Part shown: positions 6,199-14,774 of the stretch, one piece after another
Layout: each line of letters begins with the position of its first letter
How positions within the stretch are numbered: the stretch's first letter is position 1
DNA from: Gaoshiqia sediminis
GTDB lineage: Bacteria; Bacteroidota; Bacteroidia; Bacteroidales; Prolixibacteraceae
Length of the DNA: 45,792 nt
Assembly: GCF_025907915.1 (NCBI RefSeq)
Contig: NZ_JAPAAF010000036.1
Span: forward strand, 1-45,792
Direction: 5' to 3'
Position numbers and translations under genes: made by a program
Notes under the pieces: generated by a model
What the model was told of the DNA's origin: nothing
What the model saw: the letters and a program-made list of their open reading frames with translations, nothing else
Databases searched by the model: none

Positions 6199-8559
6199 TC
6201 AATTTTCGTTTGTGGCGATCGAATAGGGCTTGCTTTCCTTTCCGGTTCCCCATTTTTTGTTGGGTTTTCCGGCCATGTTGAAGATGAGTTCGCCGCCATT
6301 CATCACATCTTCGTGGGTGATGTAGGTTTTGTGCCACGGTTTTCCGTTAAGTGTTACCGACTGAATGTAAATGTTCTTATCCGTTAAACTGTTGGCTTTC
6401 ATGGTGAATGTTTTACCCTCGCCGACGTCGATCGTCGCTTCGTTCACACAAGGACTGCCAATGACGTATTCGTTGGTTCCGGGACAAACCGGGTAAAAAC
6501 CCATCGAACTGAAAATGTACCAGGCCGACATCTGTCCGCAGTCGTCATTTCCACACAACCCGTCGGGCTTGGGGTTGTATTTGGTGTTGATGATCTGGTG
6601 AATCTTCTCGGCTGTTTTCCAGGGGGAACTGGTCCAGGCGTACAGGTAGGGCACATGGTGGCTGGGTTCATTCCCCTGCACATAGCCGCCAATAATTCCA
6701 ACACGGTCAATGTCTTCCGATTCCTCAAAAAACTCATCCGGCAAGTGCATTTCAAAGAGCGAATCGAGCCGCGAGATGAACTTCTTTTCGCCCCCCAGCA
6801 ACTGCATGTATCCGGCCACATCCTGCGGTACATAGAATGAATAATTCCAGGCATTTCCTTCAATGTAGCCCTCGCCGGTTGTTTTCAGCGCGTTGAAAGG
6901 TTTTTTCCATTCGCCGGTCGAAAGTTTTGCACGGATAAAGCCAACCTCCGGATCAAACAGGTTTTTGTAGTATTGAGCACGTTTCAGGTAAGCTGCGGCT
7001 TCTTCTTTTTTCCCAAGAGACTGAGCCATTTTGGCGATTGTCCAGTCGTCGTATGCGTATTCCAATGTCAGCGAAGCGGAGTTGTTCACGTTGTCGAATG
7101 GCGCATAACCGTATTTCATGTACTCGCCAATGCCATCGTAACTGTTGTGGGTGGACGACTTGATGACGGCTTCAAAAGCCTTGTCGATGTCGTAGTCGCG
7201 AATGCCTTTCAGGTATGCATCCACCATTACCGGAACGGCGTGGTAACCGATCATGCACCAGTTTTCGTTGTTAAAGTGCGACCAAACGGGCAACAGGTGG
7301 TGAACGCTTTGTTCGTAGTGCTTGATCATCGATTTCACCATGTCGTTGGCCCGTTTTGGCTGGAGCACAGTGAACAGCGGGTGAAGCGCACGGTAAGTGT
7401 CCCACAGTGAGAAAACCGTGTAGTTGGTGAATCCGTCTGCTTCATAAATGTTCTGGTCCAACCCGCGGTATTTGCCATCCACATCGTTGTAAGTAATCGG
7501 GTTGATGAACGCGTGATACAATGACGTATAGAAAGCCACCATCTTTTCATGACCGGCTTTAATTTTTACTTTCTCCAGTTCTTTCTCCCACAGGTTGCGG
7601 GCTTCGGTTTTTGTCTTTTCAAAATCCCAGTGAGGAATTTCCGCTTCCAGGTTTTTCCGGGCACCTTCGGTGCTTACCGCCGAAAGTGCAAATTTGATTT
7701 TCACCGGTTGGCCATCCGCCACATCAAAGTCGAAATAATTAACCATCTCTTTCGCTTCCATTTGCGGGAAGTTTTTTGTTTCATCGAACTTGCGCCAAAA
7801 GCCCTTGTAAACAAGCTTCTCGTTGCTTTTCATCCCGTATTCTTTGATCGGTTTCGAAAAGCTCATCGCGAAATACAGGTAGCGGTTACGGGCCCATCCC
7901 CGTGTGATGCGGTAGCCGGTTACCAGCGTGTCGTTTTCAACCCGAACCGATGCCCAGATTACTTTCCCGTCATAATTGTAGATGTTGTAATTCATATCCA
8001 GAATGATATGGCCAACATCGGTTTTTGGGAAAGTGTATTGATGAAGACCGGTGTGTGTGGTGGTCGTCAGTTCGGCGGTGATATTGTCATCCTCGAGCAG
8101 AACTTTGTAGTAGCCGGGGCTGGCACTTTCCTGTTCGTGGCTGAACCGGGACCGGTAGCCTGTTTCGGGGTGTTCAGTTGTTCCGGGATTCAGTTGTAGT
8201 TTACCGGTAGTCGGCATAATCAGGAAATCACCCAAATCGGAGTGACCGGTGCCGCTAAAATGGGTGTGCGCAAAGCCCACGATGGTTGGATCGGTGTATT
8301 GGTAACCCGCACAGTAGCGGTACACCTCGCCATTATAACGGCCATTTACACTGTAGGGAATGGTATCGGTTTCGGGGCTGAGCTGCACCATCCCGAACGG
8401 AACGGTGGCGCCGGGAAAGGTGTGTCCCATTTCTTGTGTCCCGATAAACGGATCGACATAATCGCATAAACTGGTTGAGGCATTTTGAGCTTGGCTGGTC
8501 GCAGCCATTGAACAATAAAGGACCAGCATTCGGCTGAAACGGACAAAATATTTCTTCAT
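6199..8559 (-). CDS. GH92 family alpha-mannosidase, secreted (786 aa)
   Basis: Glycoside hydrolase of family GH92, calcium-dependent exo-acting alpha-mannosidases that trim alpha-1,2 and other linkages of N-glycans and mannans. A signal peptide ends near ATSQAQ (residues 1-25). The domain begins with the hallmark DYVDPFIGTQEMGHTFPGA and continues with GFAHTHFSGTG. The EGNAWNY motif (E567) corresponds to the family's catalytic acid; GNEPSHHVPYLY and CGNDDCGQMSAWY (D672, D673) mark the C-terminal (alpha/alpha)6 domain with the base region. Length is normal. The basic-secretory-protein peptidase gene lies 44 bp upstream on the same strand, so they are probably co-transcribed. No SusC/SusD pair is nearby, so it is not in a classical PUL within this window. 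Confidence 0.95.
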   Translation of the reverse strand: MKKYFVRFSRMLVLYCSMAATSQAQNASTSLCDYVDPFIGTQEMGHTFPGATVPFGMVQLSPETDTIPYSVNGRYNGEVYRYCAGYQYTDPTIVGFAHTHFSGTGHSDLGDFLIMPTTGKLQLNPGTTEHPETGYRSRFSHEQESASPGYYKVLLEDDNITAELTTTTHTGLHQYTFPKTDVGHIILDMNYNIYNYDGKVIWASVRVENDTLVTGYRITRGWARNRYLYFAMSFSKPIKEYGMKSNEKLVYKGFWRKFDETKNFPQMEAKEMVNYFDFDVADGQPVKIKFALSAVSTEGARKNLEAEIPHWDFEKTKTEARNLWEKELEKVKIKAGHEKMVAFYTSLYHAFINPITYNDVDGKYRGLDQNIYEADGFTNYTVFSLWDTYRALHPLFTVLQPKRANDMVKSMIKHYEQSVHHLLPVWSHFNNENWCMIGYHAVPVMVDAYLKGIRDYDIDKAFEAVIKSSTHNSYDGIGEYMKYGYAPFDNVNNSASLTLEYAYDDWTIAKMAQSLGKKEEAAAYLKRAQYYKNLFDPEVGFIRAKLSTGEWKKPFNALKTTGEGYIEGNAWNYSFYVPQDVAGYMQLLGGEKKFISRLDSLFEMHLPDEFFEESEDIDRVGIIGGYVQGNEPSHHVPYLYAWTSSPWKTAEKIHQIINTKYNPKPDGLCGNDDCGQMSAWYIFSSMGFYPVCPGTNEYVIGSPCVNEATIDVGEGKTFTMKANSLTDKNIYIQSVTLNGKPWHKTYITHEDVMNGGELIFNMAGKPNKKWGTGKESKPYSIATNEN

Positions 8560-8603
8560 AATCTTGTTTGAAAGAATTTTTACCGGTTAACGTTTGGTTG
8601 ATT

Positions 8604-9299
8604 TCAGATGGTTGGGTTTGCTTGGTATTCTTCCCACAATTCGGCAGTTGTTTTTCCGGTTAGTTTTACCCACACCTCATCGGAATATTTATGGTCCCGC
8701 ATGATTTTATCCATTTTCTCCACGAACTTTTTATTCTTGTTTTGTTCAATCCAGACAAAAAAACGGGCCGTTATCCGGTACGAGTTGTCGTAATTCTGGT
8801 TTTCGGTTACATCGGGCAACGACCAACCTGCTTTGGCATTATCCAACCCGAACCTGAAGCGCACGTAATCGGCAATGCCTTCGGTGACCCACCAGGGGCC
8901 TGACCCATGGCCGTAAGCCTGCACAATGTGCATAACTTCGTGTGTCACCACGTCAATATCATTCGGGTGTTTGTCGAACCATTGCGGGCTGTACACGACC
9001 TGGTTGCCTGAAGTGGCAGCAACGCCGTCGTAAGCGGGATCGACCACAAAAGTAACCGTGCGGGTTGAGCCCGGATTATATTTTTTGCACAACACAGGGT
9101 AAACCTGAAAGAAAGTTTCTTGTAATTTTTGAGATAAATCGGTGCTGAAACCGGCTTCTTTGTTGATGAAAATAAGTGTATAGCCAGATTGGTTGATCGT
9201 ATCCGCATGGACAGAAGCATTATCGGTTACTGATTTTTTGCTGTGAGCAAAGATAAATGCAGGTAAAGCCAGTAGTAGCAAAATAATAATCGTTTTCAT
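8604..9299 (-). CDS. Basic secretory protein family metallopeptidase (231 aa)
   Basis: Secreted zinc-peptidase-like protein of the plant basic secretory protein (BSP, PF04450) type. A signal peptide covers about residues 1-18. The zinc motif is H120-E-V-M-H124 in VVTHEVMHIVQAYG, followed by GPWWVTEGIADYVR with E140, which is typical of this family. Substrates are unknown; plant relatives are linked to defence and bacterial ones accompany glycan-degrading enzymes. The gene is 44 bp upstream of the GH92 gene in the same direction, suggesting combined breakdown of glycoproteins or plant and fungal wall material. That joint role is inference. Confidence 0.88.
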   Translation of the reverse strand: MKTIIILLLLALPAFIFAHSKKSVTDNASVHADTINQSGYTLIFINKEAGFSTDLSQKLQETFFQVYPVLCKKYNPGSTRTVTFVVDPAYDGVAATSGNQVVYSPQWFDKHPNDIDVVTHEVMHIVQAYGHGSGPWWVTEGIADYVRFRFGLDNAKAGWSLPDVTENQNYDNSYRITARFFVWIEQNKNKKFVEKMDKIMRDHKYSDEVWVKLTGKTTAELWEEYQANPTI

Positions 9300-9522
9300 A
9301 GGTGCGGGTGTGTTTTTAATTCGGGTAATAAAATGTTTTCCAACGAGAAAATAAAAATGAGCTATTTTACATCAATACGACTTCTGCGTTGTTTTTACTC
9401 ATAGGTAATCATGCAATTTTGTTGATTCAGGGCAATTTTGTGCGGGCTGGAAAAGGTACTTTTGTGCCCGTTCCGGGTAGATGAGGGAATAAATATGCAA
9501 AACGCCTTTGAAAATCAGATAT

Positions 9523-10293
9523 ATGAAAGTAATACAAGCAAACTCGAAGCAGTTTTTCCAGTTCGACCACCTTGCGAAAGTTGGTGTGCTTCATTTTACC
9601 TCTACCCGGCATGGCTGGGGAAGAGATGGATATTCGCGTTTTACCGGTGACCAGGCTGACGAGTATGCGTCTTTTCGCCACGAGCTTGCCCGGTCGTTAC
9701 AGATAGCGGCAGAACAGTTTGTTTTTCCGCGCCAGGTGCACGGCGATCAGGTGATGGTGGTGGATGGGCCCATTCAGTCTGCGGATGTCCCCGATACGGA
9801 TGCGCTGATCACCAACCAGCCCGGGATTTGCATTTGCGTGCAGACGGCCGACTGTGTTCCCATCCTGTTGTTCGACCCGGTGCAACGGGTAGTTGCTGCC
9901 GTACATGCCGGTTGGCGGGGAACTGTCAACAAAATCGTGGCCAAAACCATTCATGCCATGCAGCGTAATTTCGACTCGCAGCCCGAGGATATCCTGGCGG
10001 GCATCGGCCCTTCCATCCATTTACATGCGTATGAAGTTGGGGAAGAAGTGATGGTGGCTGTGCGCGAGAGTTTTCCCGACCACCGGGGCCTGCTGAAACC
10101 TGCCGACAACGCGCATAAAGCCTACTTCGATTTGTGGGAAGCTAACCGGATCGTGATGATCAATTCGGGCGTGCTTGCCCAAAACATCGAGGTAATGGGA
10201 TTTTGCAGCTATTCGCACGAGCCATTGTTTTATTCCTATCGGCGCGAGGGAGTCAAGACCGGGCGTATGGTGTCCGGCATCATGCTGAAGTAA
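9523..10293 (+). CDS. pgeF: PgeF/YfiH-type laccase-domain protein (256 aa)
   Basis: Member of the YfiH/LACC1 family (multicopper polyphenol oxidase domain in older annotation). Relatives have purine nucleoside phosphorylase/adenosine deaminase activity or edit wrongly built peptidoglycan precursors (PgeF). The metal and active-site residues are visible: H74 in PRQVHGD, C111 in QTADCVPIL, and H128 in AAVHAGWRG. The C-terminus with CSYSHEPLFYSYRREG is typical. The ATG at 9523 is chosen over a TTG five codons upstream. Transcribed alone, with a strong hairpin terminator shared with the convergent reductase. Confidence 0.92.
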   Translation: MKVIQANSKQFFQFDHLAKVGVLHFTSTRHGWGRDGYSRFTGDQADEYASFRHELARSLQIAAEQFVFPRQVHGDQVMVVDGPIQSADVPDTDALITNQPGICICVQTADCVPILLFDPVQRVVAAVHAGWRGTVNKIVAKTIHAMQRNFDSQPEDILAGIGPSIHLHAYEVGEEVMVAVRESFPDHRGLLKPADNAHKAYFDLWEANRIVMINSGVLAQNIEVMGFCSYSHEPLFYSYRREGVKTGRMVSGIMLK

Positions 10294-10318
10294 TTTTTTC
10301 TGTCCCGCGGGATTAACG

Positions 10319-10372
10319 AAAAAAGAAAGGTTTGCCGCGGCCTGAATGATGGCCGGAAAACCTTTCTTTTTT
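10319..10372. terminator. Bidirectional terminator
   Basis: AAAAAAGAAAGGTTT (10319-10333) pairs with AAACCTTTCTTTTTT (10358-10372) around a GGCC-containing loop, giving a U-tract in both directions. It separates the convergent pgeF and aldo/keto reductase genes. Confidence 0.85.
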
Positions 10373-10388
10373 AGGAAGTCTTTCCCGG

Positions 10389-11210
10389 TTAAAAGTCCAC
10401 ATGAAAGGGGTCGGGGCCAATCCGTTTGCCTTGGTCCAAGGCGTCGATCTTGACCATGTCTTCTTCCGACAACTCGAAATCAAATATTTCGGCGTTGATT
10501 TTTATCCGCTCCGGGGTCACCGATTTCGGAATGGTAACCACGCCTTTCTGGATGTCCCAGCGCAGGGTGATTTGTGCCGGTGATTTTTGGTATTTGGCGG
10601 CAAGCGCCTTCAGTACCGGAATTTCGTTTACCCGCCCTTTCATGATCGGGCTCCAGGCTTCGGGCTGAATTTGGTGGCTTTTGCAAAATTCGAGCAGCGC
10701 GGGTTGCACCAGCTCGGGGTGGAATTCGTACTGGTTGACCATGGGTTTAATCCGGCAACCTTTCATCAGGTCTTCGAGGTGAGGTATCATGAAGTTGCTC
10801 ACACCGATGGCCTTTACCCGACCGCTGTCATACAATTCTTCCAGGGCCGTCCAGCTTTCGTGCGAGCTTTCACCTTTTGGCCAGTGCACCAGATAGAGGT
10901 CGAGATAATCGGTTTGCAGCTTGTTCAGGCTTTCGTCAAAAGCGCGCAGGGTGTTATGGTAACCTTGGTCGGAGTTCCACACTTTTGATGTGAGAAACAC
11001 CTCCTCGCGGGGCAGTTCGCTTTCGCGAATGGCTTGCCCAACGCCGTTTTCATTTTTGTAAACGGCAGCCGTATCGATGCTTCGATAGCCTACTTCCAGT
11101 GCATATTTTACGGCGTTGATCACCTCGCTGCCTTCTTTCGATAAAAAAACGCCCAGGCCCAGAACAGGCATCTCCAACCCATTGCTAAGTTTTACAGATG
11201 GATGTGTCAT
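10389..11210 (-). CDS. Aldo/keto reductase (273 aa)
   Basis: NAD(P)H-dependent carbonyl reductase of the AKR superfamily, closest in style to the 2,5-diketo-gluconate/methylglyoxal reductase group (AKR5). The catalytic tetrad is complete: D46 and Y51 in IDTAAVYKNE, K76 in LTSKVW, and H109 in LYLVHWP. The C-terminal cofactor segment TIPKSVTPERIKINAEIF is also present. The start at 11210 gives MTHPSVKLSNGLEMPVLGLG, the family's standard N-terminus, rather than the 28-residue extension possible upstream. It has its own transcription unit. The true substrate cannot be read from sequence. Confidence 0.93.
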   Translation of the reverse strand: MTHPSVKLSNGLEMPVLGLGVFLSKEGSEVINAVKYALEVGYRSIDTAAVYKNENGVGQAIRESELPREEVFLTSKVWNSDQGYHNTLRAFDESLNKLQTDYLDLYLVHWPKGESSHESWTALEELYDSGRVKAIGVSNFMIPHLEDLMKGCRIKPMVNQYEFHPELVQPALLEFCKSHQIQPEAWSPIMKGRVNEIPVLKALAAKYQKSPAQITLRWDIQKGVVTIPKSVTPERIKINAEIFDFELSEEDMVKIDALDQGKRIGPDPFHVDF

Positions 11211-11358
11211 ATTAAAATTGTTTTTCAGGATTAACATTGCAACGACAGAAACTGTTCGGATGAATGAGGGTTGAAAGTACAGAAAATTCACCACTCGGGG
11301 AAATGCGGATTGTGGCCAGGCGTCAATCGGTTGATAATTAGATTACCGACAACTTAAT

Positions 11359-11407
11359 CAGCTTTTTTTAAAAGCTGTTTTAACTTCCTTTGAATTAGCT
11401 ATTTTTG
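11359..11407 (+). promoter_or_regulatory. Hairpin and -7 box upstream of lysC
   Basis: CAGCTTTT-TTT-AAAAGCTG (11359-11377) forms a perfect hairpin followed by T-rich sequence. TATTTTTG at 11400-11407 matches the TAnnTTTG -7 consensus 31 bp before the lysC ATG. The hairpin lies in the -25 to -45 region, so it may be a protein-binding palindrome rather than a terminator. Confidence 0.35.
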
Positions 11408-11437
11408 CCCGGTAGAAAATGGTATAAAATTATTAGC

Positions 11438-12685
11438 ATGAAGGTATTCAAATTTGGGGGCGCCTCTGTCAGTTCGGCGCCAGCCATTAATAATGTGGCG
11501 ACTATTATCGACATGTACCCAGGCAAAAAGGCCATTGTGGTTTCAGCCATGGGAAGTACAACCAACGCGCTGGAAGACCTGGTCCGCAGTTATTTCAAAA
11601 AAGACAATAAGAAAGCGGAGATTTTTCAACAGATCAGGAACTACCACGATGGGATTATCCGTGAACTGGGTATTTCCGAAGAAAATCTGGGGCAGGTGAA
11701 TGAGCTTTTTGAGCAGCTGGAGGAGCGGTTGGAGCGCACACCGTCCCTGCAATTTGATTATGAATATGACCAGTTGGTTTGTTATGGCGAGCTGATTTCA
11801 ACAGCCATTATTTCGGCGTTCCTGAATGAAAAAGGCTTGAAAAACAAGTGGGTGGACATTCGCGAAAGCCTGCGCACCGACGAAACCTACCGCGAGGCCA
11901 TTGTGGATTGGAAATGGTCGGCCATGCTGGTCAACAACAATTTTAGCTTTAATGGTGTCGATTTGTATGTTACCCAAGGGTTCATCGGATCAACCACCAC
12001 CAACCAAACTACCACGCTGGGACGCGAAGGTTCCGACTTCACGGCAGCCATTTTGGGAAATTTGCTGAACGCCGAAAGCGTGACCATCTGGAAAAACGTT
12101 CCCGGCGTACTGAATGCCGATCCGGTGGATTTTCCCGAAACCGAAAAACTGGAAGAGCTTTCGTACAAAGAAGCGATTGAATTGTCGTATTCCGGGGCAA
12201 AGGTCATTCACCCAAAAACCATAAAGCCGTTACGGAACAAAAACATTCCCTTGTGGGTGCGTCCGTTCGATTATCCCGATCAGGCCGGAACAGTTATCCA
12301 TGAAGTGGGGCACCAACTCGATCTGGTTCCGGTGTATATCCTGAAAAAGAAGCAGGCGCTGGTTACCCTTTCGCCCGACGACTTCTCGTTTATCAGCATC
12401 GATGTGTTGTCGGAGGTATTTGCCTTATTTAAGAGCCGCCGCATCAAGGTAAACCTGATCCAGCAGTCGGCCATCGACTTGTCGCTTTGCGTTGACGAGC
12501 CCGAAGTGGGCCTGGAGTCGCTGGTGGTGGAGCTGCGCAAGAAATTCGATGTGCGCTACAATACCGGCTTAGTGCTGGCAACCATCCGGTTTTATAACGA
12601 TGCCTCACTGGCAAAGATGAAAGATGGACGCCAGGTGTTTATGGAACAAAAGAGCCGTCGTACAGCCCGTTTAGTGCTGAAATAA
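11438..12685 (+). CDS. lysC: Aspartate kinase, monofunctional (415 aa)
   Basis: Catalyses ATP-dependent phosphorylation of L-aspartate, the first step to lysine, threonine and methionine. The N-terminal MKVFKFGGASV is the kinase signature; TTLGREGSDFTAAILGNLL and VTIWKNVPGVLNADP form the catalytic amino-acid-kinase core (1 to about 275). The C-terminal part (about 300-415) has the spacing of two ACT regulatory domains (ALVTLSPDDFSF..., FDVRYNTGLVLATIRFY), so allosteric feedback is likely. It is not fused to homoserine dehydrogenase. Start at 11438 is fixed by the signature at the N-terminus. Followed by a clear terminator. Confidence 0.94.
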   Translation: MKVFKFGGASVSSAPAINNVATIIDMYPGKKAIVVSAMGSTTNALEDLVRSYFKKDNKKAEIFQQIRNYHDGIIRELGISEENLGQVNELFEQLEERLERTPSLQFDYEYDQLVCYGELISTAIISAFLNEKGLKNKWVDIRESLRTDETYREAIVDWKWSAMLVNNNFSFNGVDLYVTQGFIGSTTTNQTTTLGREGSDFTAAILGNLLNAESVTIWKNVPGVLNADPVDFPETEKLEELSYKEAIELSYSGAKVIHPKTIKPLRNKNIPLWVRPFDYPDQAGTVIHEVGHQLDLVPVYILKKKQALVTLSPDDFSFISIDVLSEVFALFKSRRIKVNLIQQSAIDLSLCVDEPEVGLESLVVELRKKFDVRYNTGLVLATIRFYNDASLAKMKDGRQVFMEQKSRRTARLVLK

Positions 12686-12720
12686 TTGAGAGTTTTTTTT
12701 AGAAAAGCTTCTTCTAAGAG

Positions 12721-12770
12721 AACCAATGACTTGCAGGTAATTATTAACTGGCAGGGTCATTGGTTTTTTC
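12721..12770 (+). terminator. Rho-independent terminator after lysC
   Basis: AACCAATGAC (12721-12730) pairs with GTCATTGGTT (12756-12765), followed by a run of T. Confidence 0.85.
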
Positions 12771-12861
12771 TTTTTCCAGGGAATTGCCAATGAATATTTT
12801 TCCGTAACTTGTGAGTGTGGTAAATTATTCACGGATAAATAATCTTCAAAAACCCAGGCAT

Positions 12862-13350
12862 ATGACTACTCCTTCCGGAAACCTTTACAAGTTTATGTCG
12901 ATTCTCGGACTACTGTTATTTTTTTCCTGCGTGCTTTTGCCTGCCATTTTCCTCGAACTGAATATCCGCGAAACCAATCAGGTGAGGCGCAATTTGGTCC
13001 AAATGGGGCAGGAGCGCGAATCGCTGATCAACCGGATTAAAATTTACGAAGAAGAACTGGCAGCAAACGACAGTCTGGCGGCAACGCCCGAATTTATGGA
13101 GATGCGGAAAGAGTTGGAGCGATGCCGGGCCGAAATTGATTTGCGGACCAAGCAGCTTAACCTGGAAAAAGATTTGTACGATGAGCAACAGCTTCGGGAA
13201 AGATCCATTCATCCGGTGATGTTGGGAGCTCTAGTTATCAGTGCCTTGCTTCTTGTTGCCGGGATGCTGGGCTGGTATTTTCGGGTGCAACGCCCGTTAA
13301 ACCGACTTATCCGACGAGAATTGCGGCGGGAAAACCCACCGGGAACCTGA
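12862..13350 (+). CDS. Two-TM coiled-coil membrane protein, unknown function (162 aa)
   Basis: Not recognised. The protein has a hydrophobic segment near the N-terminus (about 12-32, ILGLLLFFSCVLLPAIFL), a charged heptad-like coiled coil (about 35-110, rich in E, R, L and Q), and a second membrane segment (about 120-142, MLGALVISALLLVAGMLGWYF), ending in a basic tail. The predicted coil would lie on one side of the membrane between the two anchors. The ATG at 12862 precedes the first membrane helix directly; an upstream GTG at 12811 is possible but adds a non-hydrophobic tail. It ends 87 bp before the membrane-fusion protein gene on the same strand, so a shared transcript is possible. Confidence 0.75.
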   Translation: MTTPSGNLYKFMSILGLLLFFSCVLLPAIFLELNIRETNQVRRNLVQMGQERESLINRIKIYEEELAANDSLAATPEFMEMRKELERCRAEIDLRTKQLNLEKDLYDEQQLRERSIHPVMLGALVISALLLVAGMLGWYFRVQRPLNRLIRRELRRENPPGT

Positions 13351-13437
13351 CTTCAATAAGATCATTCCGGTTATCCAAGTTTGCTGATTTTCCGAACGGA
13401 ATTGTTATCGCAACTTACGGTCAAAAAAACCAAGCTC

Positions 13438-14733
13438 ATGCAAAAAACTGCAAAAAAGAAAAACAAGCGACTGCCTTATGCCATTGGCTTTTTGGTTGTG
13501 GTGATTATCGTCCTGCTGGTTGGTAAGAAACAAGGGTGGTTCGGAAAAGAATTTGAAGTGAAAGTGGTGACCCAGGTTGTCGAGAGCCGGACTATCACAG
13601 AACTGATTACGGCCAATGGGAAAATTCAACCAGAGACCGAGGTGAAGATCAGCCCCGATGTTTCGGGCGAAATTATCGAATTGCACGTGGAAGAGGGCGA
13701 TGTGGTAACGGCAGGTCAGCTGCTGATGGTTATCAAACCCGATCTGTACGTGCAGGCACTTAACCGGGCCGAGGCTTCCTTAAATTCGTCGAAAGCCTAC
13801 CTGGCCCAAGCCGAAGCTCGTTTAATAGAAAGTGAGCTGGCTTTTAAAAGGGCGCAAACGTTGTTTGATCAGCAGGCTATTGCCCCTTCGGACTTTGAAA
13901 CGGCCCAGGCTGCCCACAAAGTGGCCGAGGCGGAAGTGCGGGCAGCCGGCTTTTCAGTAAAATCGGCCGAAGCCGGTGTTGCCGAAGCCAATGAACAGCT
14001 GATAAAAACTAAAATTTATGCTCCGATGGACGGCACCGTTTCGCGGCTGAATGTGGAAAAGGGTGAACGTGTGGTGGGAACCAATATGTATGCGGGAACC
14101 GAAATGATGGTGGTTGCCAACCTCGATCGCATGGAGGTGAAGGTGGATGTGAATGAAAATGACATTGTGAAGGTGACGAGAAATGATACAGCGCTGGTGG
14201 AAGTAGATGCGTACTTGAAACGGAAATTTACCGGTCTGGTTACCGAAATAGCCAACTCGGCGAACACGGTGGGCAGCACCAGCGACCAGGTAACCACCTT
14301 TGATGTGAAAGTGCTTTTGCTTCAATCATCTTATGCCGATTTAATGGACTCTGCGGGGGTGAACCGTTCGCCTTTCCGACCGGGCATGTCGGCTACGGTG
14401 GACATACAAACCGAAACCCGTCCGCATGTCATTTCTGTGCCCATCCAGGCAGTTACCACCCGTGTCGCCAACGAAGGGGAGAAGAACGAAGCAGCGGAAG
14501 TGGCCGGGAAAGACGATAAAGAAGAACTGGTTTTTGTGCTCAAGGATGGCCGGGCCTGGAAGCGACCGGTCGTTACCGGTATTCAGGATAATACGAACAT
14601 TGAGATTCTTGAAGGCCTGCAGGTTGGCGATGAAATTATTACCGGGCCCTTCAATATCGTTAGCCGCACCCTGAAAGACAGTATGTTGGTAAAACCTGTT
14701 GACGAGAAGGAGTTGTTTAAGTCAAAAACATAG
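13438..14733 (+). CDS. HlyD/RND-type periplasmic adaptor (431 aa)
   Basis: Membrane-fusion protein linking an inner-membrane transporter to an outer-membrane channel. After a basic start there is one membrane anchor (about 12-32), then a barrel-sandwich (lipoyl) half motif VSGEIIELHVEEGDVVTAGQLLM, a helical hairpin (about 105-190, alanine/glutamate-rich), the second lipoyl half with MDGTVSRLNVEKGERVVG, and beta-barrel and membrane-proximal domains. No transporter gene flanks it: the next gene is convergent and the ABC operon 7 kb away has its own adaptor. It may serve a transporter encoded elsewhere. The ATG at 13438 is preferred to one 19 codons upstream because it starts just ahead of the anchor. 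Confidence 0.9.
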   Translation: MQKTAKKKNKRLPYAIGFLVVVIIVLLVGKKQGWFGKEFEVKVVTQVVESRTITELITANGKIQPETEVKISPDVSGEIIELHVEEGDVVTAGQLLMVIKPDLYVQALNRAEASLNSSKAYLAQAEARLIESELAFKRAQTLFDQQAIAPSDFETAQAAHKVAEAEVRAAGFSVKSAEAGVAEANEQLIKTKIYAPMDGTVSRLNVEKGERVVGTNMYAGTEMMVVANLDRMEVKVDVNENDIVKVTRNDTALVEVDAYLKRKFTGLVTEIANSANTVGSTSDQVTTFDVKVLLLQSSYADLMDSAGVNRSPFRPGMSATVDIQTETRPHVISVPIQAVTTRVANEGEKNEAAEVAGKDDKEELVFVLKDGRAWKRPVVTGIQDNTNIEILEGLQVGDEIITGPFNIVSRTLKDSMLVKPVDEKELFKSKT

Positions 14734-14774
14734 CGCTCATCCAACCCGCTGCAGTAATTTTAAGTTCCTTGCCT

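Noticed and set aside
11359-11377. CAGCTTTT-TTT-AAAAGCTG as a terminator of an upstream gene
   Set aside because: The gene on the left is transcribed away from it, so there is no transcript to end; it is more likely a promoter-region palindrome of lysC.
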